Source: Proteobacteria bacterium UBA2133
Lineage (GTDB): Bacteria; Pseudomonadota; Gammaproteobacteria; Arenicellales; UBA868
NCBI GenBank assembly: GCA_002327725.1
Contig: DCXP01000092.1
Span: forward strand, 64,707-75,036
Reading direction: 5' to 3'
Length of the DNA stretch: 10,330 bases
Numbering within the stretch: position 1 is the stretch's first letter; every line of letters begins with the position of its first letter. Position numbers and translations under genes: made by a program. This document shows, in pieces, positions 1 through 7,828 of the stretch. The notes under the pieces are model-generated. The model was not told the DNA's origin, made no database searches, and saw only the letters and a list, made by a program, of their open reading frames with translations.

Positions 1-2148
1 CGGCAGAGCAGCACGGGCCCCGGACTCACCCTGGCCAAGATCCCTGGGGTGATCAAAGCCCACCCACACGGTAGTGACAATATTGGAACTGTATCCCGTA
101 AACCAGGCGTCGAAGTAGTTGTTGGTTGTCCCGGTCTTGCCGGCAATATCATCCCGCAACAGCGTGCGCGCAGCCCGGCCGGTGCCCGAGCGGATCACCT
201 CGCGCATCATGCTGTCCAGAATAAAAGCGTTCTGCGGTGATACCACCAGTTTTGAAAAGCGCGGGTCCGGCAGCTGTTGGGAAGTGCCTGATGGCTCCAA
301 AAGCGGTGCTTCGCACCCGGAGCAGGACATCTTCCGGTTGGCGTATTCAATAATGCGGCCGGAGGGGTCCTCAACCCGGGTGATAAAAAACGGTTCCACA
401 AGATAGCCACCGTTGGCGAAGACGCTGTAAGCGCGGGCAATTTCGATCGGGGTTGCCGTCGCCGACCCGAGGGCAAGCGATAACCCCTGCGGAAGACGGG
501 CACGATCAAAGCCAAACTTTTCCAGATAGTCGCGGACCGCGTCCACTCCGAGGGCACGAACCAGGCGAACCGACACCAGGTTTAACGACATACTGAGCGC
601 CTCGCGTAACCGCGTCGGGCCGAAGACTTTCCGGCTGTAGTTCTGAGGTCGCCAGTCCTCACCGATGTCGTCGGCGATGACGACAGGAGCACCGCTTACC
701 AGGCTCGCGGCGGTGAAGCCGTTTTCAAGAGCCGCAGAATATATGAAGGGTTTGATGTTGGAGCCGGGCTGGCGAAGCGCCTGAGTTGCCCGATTGAAGT
801 TGCTCTCAGCGAAGTCGAAGCCGCCGACAAGGGCCAACAGCGATCCGTCCGAGGGATTGAGCGAGACCAGCGCTCCCTGAACGCGGGGTACCTGTGCCAA
901 ACGAAGTTCGTCTTGATGGTTGCCTGAGATATAAATGACGTCCCCCGGGTGCAGCAGTTGGGATGGGCTGCGTGATGTCCAGCGCCATCCCTGATAGTCC
1001 AAGGACAGGGTCTGACGATCAGCGGTAAGTACTTCAAGCATATCGCCGCCGGGACGCAGTACCATCGTGGGCCGCAGACCCCCGATCACGCGGTATTGCG
1101 CCAGGGCCTCGATGCGCTCTGTTGTGCTCGTGGTCTTCGCCGGATCGATATAACCTGCTGGACCCTGGTAGCCATGACGTTCTCCGTATGCAAGGAGTCC
1201 ATGCGTTAATGCTTCTCTGGCAGCACTCTGATAGCGGGCATTTATGGTGGTGTAGACACGGTAACCGGATTCGTAGGCGGACTGACCATACTGGGAAAAC
1301 ATGTACTCGCGCACCATCTCGCTGATATAGGGCGCGTTGACCTCGATCTCCTGACGATGCCGTGCGGCGGTGAGTGGCATTGCCCTTTCGCGGTCGTAGG
1401 CGGGGTCGTCGATCATGCCGAGGCCATGCATCCGGCGCAGCACGTAATTTCGACGCTCCAGCGCCCTGGCCGGATTGCTCACTGGATTGATACTCGAGGG
1501 GGCCTTGGGCAATCCCGCGAGCATGGCCAGTTGGGCCAGGGTCAGTTCGCCAAGAGGTTTGTTGTAGTAGAAGGCCGCCGCCGCCTGGAAGCCGAAAGAC
1601 CGGTGGCCGAGGAAGATCTTGTTGACGTACAGTTCAAGAATCTGCGCCTTATCGAGCTCACGCTCGAGCCTGAAGGCCAGCAGAGCCTCTTTGAGTTTGC
1701 GGCTGTAGGTTTTTTCCCGGGAAAGGAAATAATTGCGGGCGACCTGCATCGTGATCGTGCTTGCGCCCTGGCGTGTCTCCCGGGACTTCAGGTTAATGAT
1801 AAGCGCCCGTACCACCCCGAGAGGATCCACCCCGTGATGACTGAAAAAGCGGTCGTCTTCCGCCGCCAGAATGGCATTGATCAGTTCCTGGGGGGTATCT
1901 TCAATCTGTACGGTAATACGCCGTTCATCTCCGAATTCGCCTATCAGCCTGCCGTCGATGCTGTAAATCCTGAGCGGCTCCTTGAGCCGGATATCCTGCA
2001 CCTCGCTGGTTGGCGGGAGATCGGGCCAGATCACGGTAATGACGGCGACGAGCGTCACTGAGACGGTTGCCAGGATGGCCGCGGATAGCCAGAAAAGGGC
2101 ACGAATCAGCATAAAAAACAATCGGAAGGTGCTTGCCGGTCGGCGCAT
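1..2148 (-). CDS. mrcA: Penicillin-binding protein 1A, 3'-truncated by window edge
   Basis: Bifunctional class A PBP: it polymerises lipid II into glycan strands (GT51 glycosyltransferase) and cross-links the peptides (transpeptidase), anchored in the inner membrane and acting in the periplasm. I translated the minus strand from 2148 to base 1 as 716 codons without a stop. A positively charged N-terminus and one membrane segment (about residues 13-35) come first. The glycosyltransferase domain follows, with the AAEDDRFF motif (catalytic Glu97), QGASTITMQ and the LELYVNKIFLG block. An OB-like insert lies at about residues 320-430. The transpeptidase domain has SNIK (nucleophile Ser463), SLN (Ser521/Asn523) and KTGTT (Lys671). 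A CSGC cysteine pair sits near residue 610, where E. coli MrcA has CPEC. Only the C-terminal tail is missing. ATG 2148 is the first start after an in-frame stop; ATG 2112 is an alternative that also keeps the membrane segment. Neither has a strong ribosome binding site. The gene is divergent from pilM, as in Pseudomonas (ponA). Confidence 0.96.
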   Translation of the reverse strand, partial: MRRPASTFRLFFMLIRALFWLSAAILATVSVTLVAVITVIWPDLPPTSEVQDIRLKEPLRIYSIDGRLIGEFGDERRITVQIEDTPQELINAILAAEDDRFFSHHGVDPLGVVRALIINLKSRETRQGASTITMQVARNYFLSREKTYSRKLKEALLAFRLERELDKAQILELYVNKIFLGHRSFGFQAAAAFYYNKPLGELTLAQLAMLAGLPKAPSSINPVSNPARALERRNYVLRRMHGLGMIDDPAYDRERAMPLTAARHRQEIEVNAPYISEMVREYMFSQYGQSAYESGYRVYTTINARYQSAAREALTHGLLAYGERHGYQGPAGYIDPAKTTSTTERIEALAQYRVIGGLRPTMVLRPGGDMLEVLTADRQTLSLDYQGWRWTSRSPSQLLHPGDVIYISGNHQDELRLAQVPRVQGALVSLNPSDGSLLALVGGFDFAESNFNRATQALRQPGSNIKPFIYSAALENGFTAASLVSGAPVVIADDIGEDWRPQNYSRKVFGPTRLREALSMSLNLVSVRLVRALGVDAVRDYLEKFGFDRARLPQGLSLALGSATATPIEIARAYSVFANGGYLVEPFFITRVEDPSGRIIEYANRKMSCSGCEAPLLEPSGTSQQLPDPRFSKLVVSPQNAFILDSMMREVIRSGTGRAARTLLRDDIAGKTGTTNNYFDAWFTGYSSNIVTTVWVGFDHPRDLGQGESGARAALP

Positions 2149-2258
2149 GAAGCCGAACCGCTCAATTTTATCAAACCCGCCTCATGGGCCGGCTCGCTGA
2201 CCGGTGGCGTAGACATCTTTACCGCAGAACGGGATCGGGTCAGGGTACACTTTGTGCT
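2149..2258. promoter_or_regulatory. Divergent mrcA/pilM promoter region
   Basis: These 110 bases separate two divergent genes, so both transcripts must start in or near them. On the minus strand an AT-rich GATAAAAT (about 2165-2172) resembles a -10 box for mrcA, but I see no convincing -35 at 16-18 bases. On the plus strand TACACT (2246-2251) resembles a -10 box for pilM, again without a good -35 (the place for it, 2223-2228, reads CGCAGA). No clear operator, long inverted repeat or second gene is visible. That this is a promoter region is inferred from gene orientation; the exact boxes are uncertain. Confidence 0.4.
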
Positions 2259-3314
2259 ATGGGACTTTTTCGCAGAAGTAAGCGTCTGGCGCTCGGAATT
2301 GATATCGGCAGTGCCAGCGTCAAGGTACTCGAACTGTCGGCGGCCGGTAAGGGGTTCAAGGCAACCCGGGCGGGCGTTGAGCCGCTGCCGAAAAATGCCA
2401 TCGTCGAACACCAGATCAACGATCTGCGCCTGATCAGTGAAGCGGTACGGCACGCGGTAGGCCATTCACGCAGTACCCGCAAGAAGGTCGTCGTGTCGGT
2501 CCCACAAACCCACGTCATCACCAGGACGATAAGCCTGCCTGCAGGCCTCGCAGACCGTGAGATCGAAGAGCAGGCCATGATCGAGGCAGCCCAGCAGATT
2601 CCCCACCCCCTGGATGAGGTCAATCTGGACTTTCAGGTCTCTGGGGGCGCCCGCGACGGAAACGACGACCAGATCACCATCACGGCCTGCCGCAAGGAGA
2701 TCGTTGAGGACTATGCCGCGGTCATGGAATTGGCAGGTCTGGCTGCAGTGATTGTTGACGTGGGTCTTTCTGCGGTCGAGCGCGGCTATGGCTTTGTCGC
2801 CCAGACCCTGGGCGAGTCACTCGAGGGCAGGGCCATTGCGTTCATGGATTTTGGAGACGTTACCACACGTCTGGATCTCTTCGTGGATGGTCGTTCCATC
2901 TACGGCCGCGAGCAGAATTTTGGCGGCCGAATCCTCACGGAAAACGTCCGCTCGCGCTACGGCATCGACTATCGGGAAGCCGAGGCGCTCAAACGCGGCG
3001 GCGACCTGCCGCAGAACTACGAGCAGGATCTGCTGGAACCTTTTCGTCAGGCCATGGCGCGTGAAGCGGCCCGCAGCGTGGAGTTCTGTCTGTCAGCCCA
3101 GTTGGGCCTGGATCGCGTTGATGCACTGGTGATCTGTGGTGGCTGCGTCCAGATTCCCGACATTGCTGCGCTGATCGAGTCACACGTGGGCGTACCCACC
3201 GTGGTGGCTGATCCGTTTGGCCCCGGGAGCGCAATCCAGGCAAACAAACTGGTTGCCCGTCATGGACCCAGCATGATCAAAGCGGTCGGCCTGGCCGTGC
3301 GGGGGGCAGAATGA
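2259..3314 (+). CDS. pilM: Type IV pilus assembly protein PilM (actin-like ATPase)
   Basis: Cytoplasmic actin-fold protein that binds ATP and the N-terminal peptide of PilN, linking the pilus alignment subcomplex to the cytoplasmic face of the machine. The 351-residue product is close to the usual length of about 350. Visible motifs are the phosphate-1 loop GIDIGSASVK (residues 13-22), a phosphate-2 type motif MDFGDVTT (196-203), the TREQ/FGGR-like block YGREQNFGGR before the LTE-type helix, and an adenosine-type motif with the glycine pair at 294-295. I chose ATG 2259 because the product then begins MGLFRRSK just before the actin-like core, as in homologues. An in-frame ATG at 2184 would add 25 unsupported residues. 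No good ribosome binding site precedes 2259. It is the first gene of the pil operon, and its stop overlaps the pilN start (ATGA). Asp200 in DFGD is unusual, since many homologues have DIGA there. Confidence 0.95.
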   Translation: MGLFRRSKRLALGIDIGSASVKVLELSAAGKGFKATRAGVEPLPKNAIVEHQINDLRLISEAVRHAVGHSRSTRKKVVVSVPQTHVITRTISLPAGLADREIEEQAMIEAAQQIPHPLDEVNLDFQVSGGARDGNDDQITITACRKEIVEDYAAVMELAGLAAVIVDVGLSAVERGYGFVAQTLGESLEGRAIAFMDFGDVTTRLDLFVDGRSIYGREQNFGGRILTENVRSRYGIDYREAEALKRGGDLPQNYEQDLLEPFRQAMAREAARSVEFCLSAQLGLDRVDALVICGGCVQIPDIAALIESHVGVPTVVADPFGPGSAIQANKLVARHGPSMIKAVGLAVRGAE

Positions 3315-3874
3315 TCAACGGCGTGAACCTACTGCCGTGGCGGGAAGAGCGCCGCCAACGCCAGCACCGCCGAGCCACCAGGACCGCGGCGGTACTGGTA
3401 CTGATCACGGTCGCTGTTCTCGTCGGGGTCTGGTGGTCACAGGATCGTGATCTCAACTATCAGATCAGCCGGAACCAGTACCTGCTTAATGCCATCGCAG
3501 AGGTGGAGGAGCAGCTCGAGGAAATCAATGACATAGAAGAGCGCAAAGAAGCCCTGTTGACCCGCATGGCAATTATTCTCCAGCTGCAGGCGGAGCGGGT
3601 CACCCTCGTCCGCGGCATGAACGAACTCGCAACGACCATTCCGGAAGGCGTTTTCTTTTCATCGCTGCAACGCAGTCCAGATGGGATCAGTCTCACCGGT
3701 GTTGCCCAGTCGAGTTCGCGGATATCTGCGCTCATGGAGCAGTTGACCAATACCCCGTCATTCGACCAGCCTGAATTGAATGTGATTAATGTGGGCGATA
3801 CCCAGGAATTTGAACTTTGGGTTTCTTCCGTCCGATCGGATCAGCCGTTGCCTGCTACCGGAAAGCAGCCATGA
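3311..3874 (+). CDS. pilN: Type IV pilus assembly protein PilN
   Basis: Bitopic inner-membrane protein of the PilMNOP alignment subcomplex. Its cytoplasmic tail docks into PilM and its periplasmic part heterodimerises with PilO. The 187-residue product opens with the diagnostic PilM-binding motif INGVNLLPWREERR (residues 2-15). A membrane segment follows at about 25-42, then a charged heptad-like coiled coil (about 48-100, rich in Glu, Leu and Arg) and a ferredoxin-like periplasmic domain (about 105-175). The start ATG overlaps the pilM stop as ATGA and is preceded by a G-rich ribosome binding site inside pilM (about 3300-3306), which implies translational coupling. It belongs to the fimbrial assembly (PilN) family and is of normal length. 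A proline-containing tail (SDQPLPATGKQP) is probably disordered. Confidence 0.95.
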   Translation: MINGVNLLPWREERRQRQHRRATRTAAVLVLITVAVLVGVWWSQDRDLNYQISRNQYLLNAIAEVEEQLEEINDIEERKEALLTRMAIILQLQAERVTLVRGMNELATTIPEGVFFSSLQRSPDGISLTGVAQSSSRISALMEQLTNTPSFDQPELNVINVGDTQEFELWVSSVRSDQPLPATGKQP

Positions 3875-3896
3875 CGTACGTGTGGGGTAGGCGCTG

Positions 3897-4481
3897 ATGA
3901 GTTGGCTCGATGATTTCCGTGCGGTGGATATCAACCAACCGGCGGAATGGCCGCCATGGTTTGTCGTGGTAGTGTCGCTGCTGGCATGTCTGGTGCTGCT
4001 GTTCGGCGGGTGGCAGTTCCTGATTCGGGACCAACGATTGAGTCTCGATTATGAGCGGGCGCAGGAGCTTGAACTCCGACGGACCTTTACGATCAAAAAG
4101 GGTATGGTCGTTAACCTGCCGGCCTACCAGGCCCAGATGATTCAGATAAAAGAAATGCTGGCTGAGCTGGTACAACAACTGCCTGACAGCAGCGAGGTAC
4201 CCTCGTTGCTGATCGACATCACCGAGGCGGGTGGTCGCCGTGGACTTGAATTCGTAGTGTTTGATCCGCAGGAGCAGGAGTTGGGTGATTTCTACTCAAC
4301 GCTGCCGATTCTGATGGAGGTTAAAGGCAACTATCATCAGCTCGGGAACTTCATCAGTGATCTTGCGCAGATGCCCAGGATTGTTACCGTGGGCGACCTT
4401 GAGATCACGGCTGACGAGGACGGGGTACTGACTTCTTCGCTGGTCCTGAAAACCTACAGTTATCTCGCCGAAGGTCTCTAG
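3897..4481 (+). CDS. pilO: Type IV pilus assembly protein PilO
   Basis: Inner-membrane partner of PilN. The PilN-PilO heterodimer positions and regulates pilus extension and retraction and recruits PilP. The 194-residue product has a short cytoplasmic N-terminus with the FRAVDIN stretch (residues 7-13; compare the KIDIN of Pseudomonas PilO), and a membrane helix at about 21-40. A coiled coil covers about 45-95. The conserved LPDSSEVPSLLIDITEAG block is at about 95-112, followed by a ferredoxin-like domain containing GNYHQLGNFISDLAQMPRIV (about 144-163). The start ATG lies 22 bases after the pilN stop, with a GGGGTAGG ribosome binding site at about 3884-3891. The 3' end runs almost directly into pilP. 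Confidence 0.95.
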   Translation: MSWLDDFRAVDINQPAEWPPWFVVVVSLLACLVLLFGGWQFLIRDQRLSLDYERAQELELRRTFTIKKGMVVNLPAYQAQMIQIKEMLAELVQQLPDSSEVPSLLIDITEAGGRRGLEFVVFDPQEQELGDFYSTLPILMEVKGNYHQLGNFISDLAQMPRIVTVGDLEITADEDGVLTSSLVLKTYSYLAEGL

Positions 4482-4482
4482 C

Positions 4483-5046
4483 GTGATGTGCATCGGTCTG
4501 AGCAAAAATGTGATCCGAACGTTGTGTTCCGCGGTACTCGCTTTGACCATGGCGGGGTGCTCCGAGGAGCGAACCCTGAATGATCTTGCGCAATTCGTGG
4601 AGACAACACATCGAGATACGGTGCCCAAGGTGGATCCTCTCCCCGAGCAAACGCCGGTGATATCGATCGTCTACCGGGCCGACCAGAGTCAGGATCCTTT
4701 TGCCCGGAGCAATGTATTTGGCACCCCCGAGGCGGAGGCAGTGCCTGAGCCCGAACCCGATCCCCTGGAACCCGACGCAGACCGTGTACCGGATCCATTG
4801 GAGAAGTTTCCCCTCGATGCGCTGCAGATGCTGGGTACCATGCGACTTGAAGGAAGTACCTGGGCGCTTGTCAGTGCGCCCGACGGAGAAATCCATCGGG
4901 TGGTGGTAGGGACCTTTCTGGGCCAAAATAACGGCAAGATTGTTGCCATCACTGAATCCGACGGCGTGCTCGAGATCGAGGAGCGTTTCCGTGGGATTTC
5001 GGGCCAGTGGGAGATTCGCCCCAGCCAAATGCGTGCGGGCCGCTGA
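4483..5046 (+). CDS. pilP: Type IV pilus assembly lipoprotein PilP
   Basis: Inner-membrane-anchored periplasmic lipoprotein that links PilN/PilO to the N0/N1 region of the PilQ secretin. The 187-residue product has a short signal peptide and a lipobox ending MAGC, with the lipidated Cys at residue 26. A disordered proline- and acid-rich linker follows (about residues 81-107, with repeated PEPEPDP-type units). The C-terminal PilP beta-domain (about 109-183) carries FPLDALQMLGTM, then VGTFLGQNNGKIVAI and the terminal GQWEIRP. Two adjacent starts are possible, GTG 4483 and ATG 4486. AAGG at 4471-4474 is spaced better for the GTG but could serve either, and the two products differ by one residue. 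The gene begins one base after the pilO stop. Met at lipobox position -3 is less common than Leu. Confidence 0.93.
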   Translation: MMCIGLSKNVIRTLCSAVLALTMAGCSEERTLNDLAQFVETTHRDTVPKVDPLPEQTPVISIVYRADQSQDPFARSNVFGTPEAEAVPEPEPDPLEPDADRVPDPLEKFPLDALQMLGTMRLEGSTWALVSAPDGEIHRVVVGTFLGQNNGKIVAITESDGVLEIEERFRGISGQWEIRPSQMRAGR

Positions 5047-5076
5047 AGCCGTGCAACGTAGTGTAGATTCAGGATA

Positions 5077-7248
5077 ATGATTTCTCGATCCTTCATCGAA
5101 TTTCCATGGCCGAAACTGGCCATCTGGGGTTTTGCCCTGGCGCTAGCCATGGTCGGGACGCCGGTCCGTGCTGATGATGGACCGGTCATCACACAAATCA
5201 ACCACTCAAGCCTGCCGGGGGGTCGGCTGCAGATCGATGTCCACTCCTCAGGGCTGTTGCCTTCGCCCCGGGTTTTTCGGACCAGTTCGCCGGATCGGAT
5301 CGTGCTTGATTTTTTTGGCGTGCGCACCCGGCTGCCGGCGTCGGTCATAGAGGTCGGCCGCGGCGCGATCGAAAACATCATGATGGCGCAGGACGAGCAG
5401 CGTTCCCGGATGGTCATCAACCTGATCTCGCCGGTCGGCTTCGTATCAGATGCTGCCGATAACAGACTGACCCTGGTGGTGGAGCCGGTGATATCGGCAT
5501 CGGGTGACAGTTCGGTTGTGGATGTCTCCAAAGGCAAAGACGTAGAAGCAGGGCAGGATGCCGCCCATATCGGGCTGATTGATTTTCGGCGCACCGCCGA
5601 AGGGGCAGGCCGTGTCATCATCGAGTTTGACAGCGAGCGTGCGCTGGTCGATGTCCGTGAGCATCTGGGCGAGGTGCTGCTGGACATCACAGGTGTAACG
5701 CTGGGCAAGCCGCTTGAGCGCCGGCTGGATGTGATCGATTTCGCCACGCCGGTCCAGTACATCGACGCGTTTTCCACCGAGGCTGGAGCCCGTATCGTGG
5801 TGGTGCCCCGTGGCGACTACGAGTTTGCCTCAGTGCAGTCCGGCAAGCGCTTTACCCTCGAGGTTTCCGAGAAGCCGGCTGCTGGTGAGGGGGATCAGGC
5901 CATCAGCTACAGCGGCAAGACCATCAGTTTTGATTTTCAGAACATTCCTGTCCGCAGCGCTTTGCAGCAGATTGCCAACGAGACCAATCTTAATTTCGTC
6001 ATCAGCGATTCGGTCACCGGTGACATGAGCCTTCGCCTCAAGGACGTCCCCTGGGATCAGGCGCTCGACACGATCATGCAGACCAAGGGCCTTGCCCGAC
6101 GCCAGCAGGGCAACGTTGTCTGGATCGCGCCTGCCGAGGAGATCACCAACCAGGAACGACTGGTCCTGGAAGCCTCCCGCCAGGTGAGCGAACTGGAGCC
6201 GCTGGTTTCTGATCTTATTCAAATCAACTACGCCAAGGCGGAGGATATCGCCAATCTGCTCAAATCCGTCCGCGCGATCGAGCCCAGCGTCCAGCAGTCC
6301 ATGTTCGGCAGTGTGTCCGTTGCCGAGGTTCAGACTGAAGAGAACCGGCTGCTCTCCGACCGCGGCAGCGTAACGGTAGACGAGCGGACGAATGCCCTGC
6401 TGATTCAGGATACTGCGCAAAAGATCCGCGAGATTCGCAAACTCATCAGCGAACTTGACCGCCCGGTAAAGCAGGTGCTGATAGAGACCAGGATTGTTGA
6501 GGCGAACGAAGACTTCAGCCGCAACATTGGTGTGAAACTGGGTCTGACCGGTATCAACAGCAATACTGATCTGGGCTCGATGATTGGGTCAGGATCGCTA
6601 GCCAACACGGCTACGGTGCGCAACGACGGTATCAGTTCAAGCGGTGACGGGTCTTTAGGTGTCAACCTGCCTGCCCAGGGGGTCGGTTCGGTCTCACCTG
6701 CGTCGTATGCTTTCACGCTGGCCAAGGCCGGCGCAGGCTGGGCTTCGCTCATTGATCTTGAAATTTCGGCCCTTGAAGCCGAGGGCAACGGCAAGATTGT
6801 CGCCAACCCGAGACTGTTGACGGCCGATAAACAGGAAGCGCATATCGAACAGGGCCAGGAGCGAATCTTTACGACAAATACGCTCGGTGAGGGAACCGTT
6901 GTCACTAAGAAAGCGGTACTCGGTCTTACGGTCACGCCCCAGATTACCCCGGACGATCGGGTGATACTGGATGTCTTCGTCACCAAAGATTCGTTCGTGT
7001 CACCCACCGAGGAGAATATCAATACCCTTCAGGTGCGCACGCAGGTGCTTTTGGATAATGGAGAAACCATTGTGCTGGGCGGCATCTATACCCAGGAGAC
7101 GTCCGAGAGTGTGTCGAAGGTACCGGTACTGGGAGACCTTCCGGTGTTGGGTCCGCTTTTCAGGACCAAAGGAATCCTCGATAATCGACGCGAATTGCTG
7201 ATTTTCCTTACGCCAAGAATTATCAACCCCGTACTGACCGCCGGCTAG
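5077..7248 (+). CDS. pilQ: Type IV pilus secretin PilQ
   Basis: Outer-membrane secretin forming the multimeric gated channel for the type IV pilus. The 723-residue product is in the usual range of about 700. It begins with a Sec signal peptide whose likely cleavage is after VRA (about residue 32). Two AMIN-type peptidoglycan-binding domains follow (about 38-125 and 164-255). The secretin/TonB N-terminal short domain is at about 281-350 and the secretin N1/KH-like domain at about 380-455. The C-terminal secretin beta-barrel domain (about 554-720) has NPRLLT, the VPVLGDLPVLGPLFR signature near residue 682, and the terminal LLIFLTPRII. The ATG is preceded by CAGGA at 5070-5074, a few bases upstream, 30 bases after pilP. 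It is the last pil gene, and a putative terminator hairpin overlaps its stop codon. Confidence 0.97.
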   Translation: MISRSFIEFPWPKLAIWGFALALAMVGTPVRADDGPVITQINHSSLPGGRLQIDVHSSGLLPSPRVFRTSSPDRIVLDFFGVRTRLPASVIEVGRGAIENIMMAQDEQRSRMVINLISPVGFVSDAADNRLTLVVEPVISASGDSSVVDVSKGKDVEAGQDAAHIGLIDFRRTAEGAGRVIIEFDSERALVDVREHLGEVLLDITGVTLGKPLERRLDVIDFATPVQYIDAFSTEAGARIVVVPRGDYEFASVQSGKRFTLEVSEKPAAGEGDQAISYSGKTISFDFQNIPVRSALQQIANETNLNFVISDSVTGDMSLRLKDVPWDQALDTIMQTKGLARRQQGNVVWIAPAEEITNQERLVLEASRQVSELEPLVSDLIQINYAKAEDIANLLKSVRAIEPSVQQSMFGSVSVAEVQTEENRLLSDRGSVTVDERTNALLIQDTAQKIREIRKLISELDRPVKQVLIETRIVEANEDFSRNIGVKLGLTGINSNTDLGSMIGSGSLANTATVRNDGISSSGDGSLGVNLPAQGVGSVSPASYAFTLAKAGAGWASLIDLEISALEAEGNGKIVANPRLLTADKQEAHIEQGQERIFTTNTLGEGTVVTKKAVLGLTVTPQITPDDRVILDVFVTKDSFVSPTEENINTLQVRTQVLLDNGETIVLGGIYTQETSESVSKVPVLGDLPVLGPLFRTKGILDNRRELLIFLTPRIINPVLTAG

Positions 7249-7275
7249 GTGCCGACCGGTCAGTGATTCTTTTTT
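7233..7275 (+). terminator. Putative rho-independent terminator overlapping the pilQ stop codon
   Basis: ACTGACCG (7233-7240) pairs perfectly with CGGTCAGT (7257-7264). Across a small internal loop (C7241 against A7255-C7256), CGGC (7242-7245) pairs with GCCG (7251-7254). The apical loop is TAGGT (7246-7250), so the pilQ TAG stop sits in the loop. Six T residues follow at 7270-7275, after a five-base spacer GATTC. The spacer makes it weaker than a textbook terminator. It fits partial separation of the pil operon from aroKB. Confidence 0.5.
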
Positions 7276-7297
7276 ACGACTTAGTTAAAGCCGTTTC

Positions 7298-7828
7298 ATG
7301 ATTTCCGCAAGTAATATCTATCTGGTTGGCCCGATGGGCGTGGGCAAGACAACCGTAGGCCGGTCTCTCGCCAAGAGTCTCGGGATGGAGTTCGTCGATT
7401 CCGATCAGCAGATCGAAGAGCGTACTGGAGTCAGCATCAGTACCATCTTCGATATCGAAGGTGAAGCCGGTTTCCGCGAGCGCGAAGCCAAGGAGATTTT
7501 CAAGTTAGTGGCACGCAAGAACATCGTTCTGGCGACCGGTGGCGGGGCTGTTACCCGGGAAGATGTCCGTAAGGCGATGCGCCATAACGGACTGGTGATC
7601 TACCTTCACGCAACCCTGGAGATGCTGGTCGAGCGGACCCGGTCAAGCAAGAACCGCCCGCTGCTCAATACCGGGGCAGATCCTCGCGAAGTGCTCGAGG
7701 CATTAATGCTTGAGCGTGAGCCTTTGTACCGGGCTGAAGCCGACATTGTTTTTGAAACCGATTCCCGATCACCTCATGCGGTGGCGAGGGGCATCTGCAG
7801 CGAGATCCGGAAACGTTGGCAACGCTGA
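7298..7828 (+). CDS. aroK: Shikimate kinase
   Basis: Cytosolic enzyme phosphorylating shikimate to shikimate 3-phosphate with ATP, the fifth step of the shikimate pathway to chorismate. The 176-residue product is of normal length and aligns with E. coli AroK throughout. It has Walker A GPMGVGKTT (residues 11-19, Lys17), the shikimate-binding FVDSDQQIE (Asp34 and Asp36) and the GFR motif with Arg60. The GGG Walker B/shikimate loop is at 81-83, the lid arginine at 120 (KNRPLL) and Arg140 in LEREPLY. ATG 7298 is 49 bases after pilQ and is the only start that keeps the N-terminal beta strand. I see no Shine-Dalgarno sequence and no clear promoter in the gap, so read-through from pilQ or a nonstandard promoter is possible. 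The 3' end overlaps aroB. Confidence 0.97.
   Translation: MISASNIYLVGPMGVGKTTVGRSLAKSLGMEFVDSDQQIEERTGVSISTIFDIEGEAGFREREAKEIFKLVARKNIVLATGGGAVTREDVRKAMRHNGLVIYLHATLEMLVERTRSSKNRPLLNTGADPREVLEALMLEREPLYRAEADIVFETDSRSPHAVARGICSEIRKRWQR

Noticed and set aside
1357..2061. Plus-strand ORF of 234 codons inside the mrcA region
   Set aside because: It is antisense to the glycosyltransferase domain of PBP1A, whose minus-strand frame is uninterrupted and carries all motifs.
1..2148. Possibility that PBP1A is frameshifted, since only short minus-strand ORFs with both ends in the window occur here
   Set aside because: Translating the whole span by hand gave one continuous frame. The Glu97, Ser463, Ser521 and Lys671 motifs all lie in it, and the gene simply runs off the left edge.
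2191..2210. Possible inverted repeat with CCGG arms between mrcA and pilM
   Set aside because: Only four bases pair and the motif is common in GC-rich DNA, so it is not credible as an operator.
4689..5777. Long minus-strand ORF of 362 codons antisense to pilP and pilQ
   Set aside because: It has a serine/arginine-rich composition typical of an antisense shadow in GC-rich DNA, matches no family I know, and spans two clearly real genes.
6405..7022. Minus-strand ORF of 205 codons antisense to the pilQ secretin domain
   Set aside because: Serine-rich shadow of a conserved coding region with no recognisable domain.
7276..7297. Possible aroK promoter in the short gap after pilQ
   Set aside because: The AT-rich TTAGTTAAAG matches the -10 consensus poorly and there is no -35, so I could not support a promoter.
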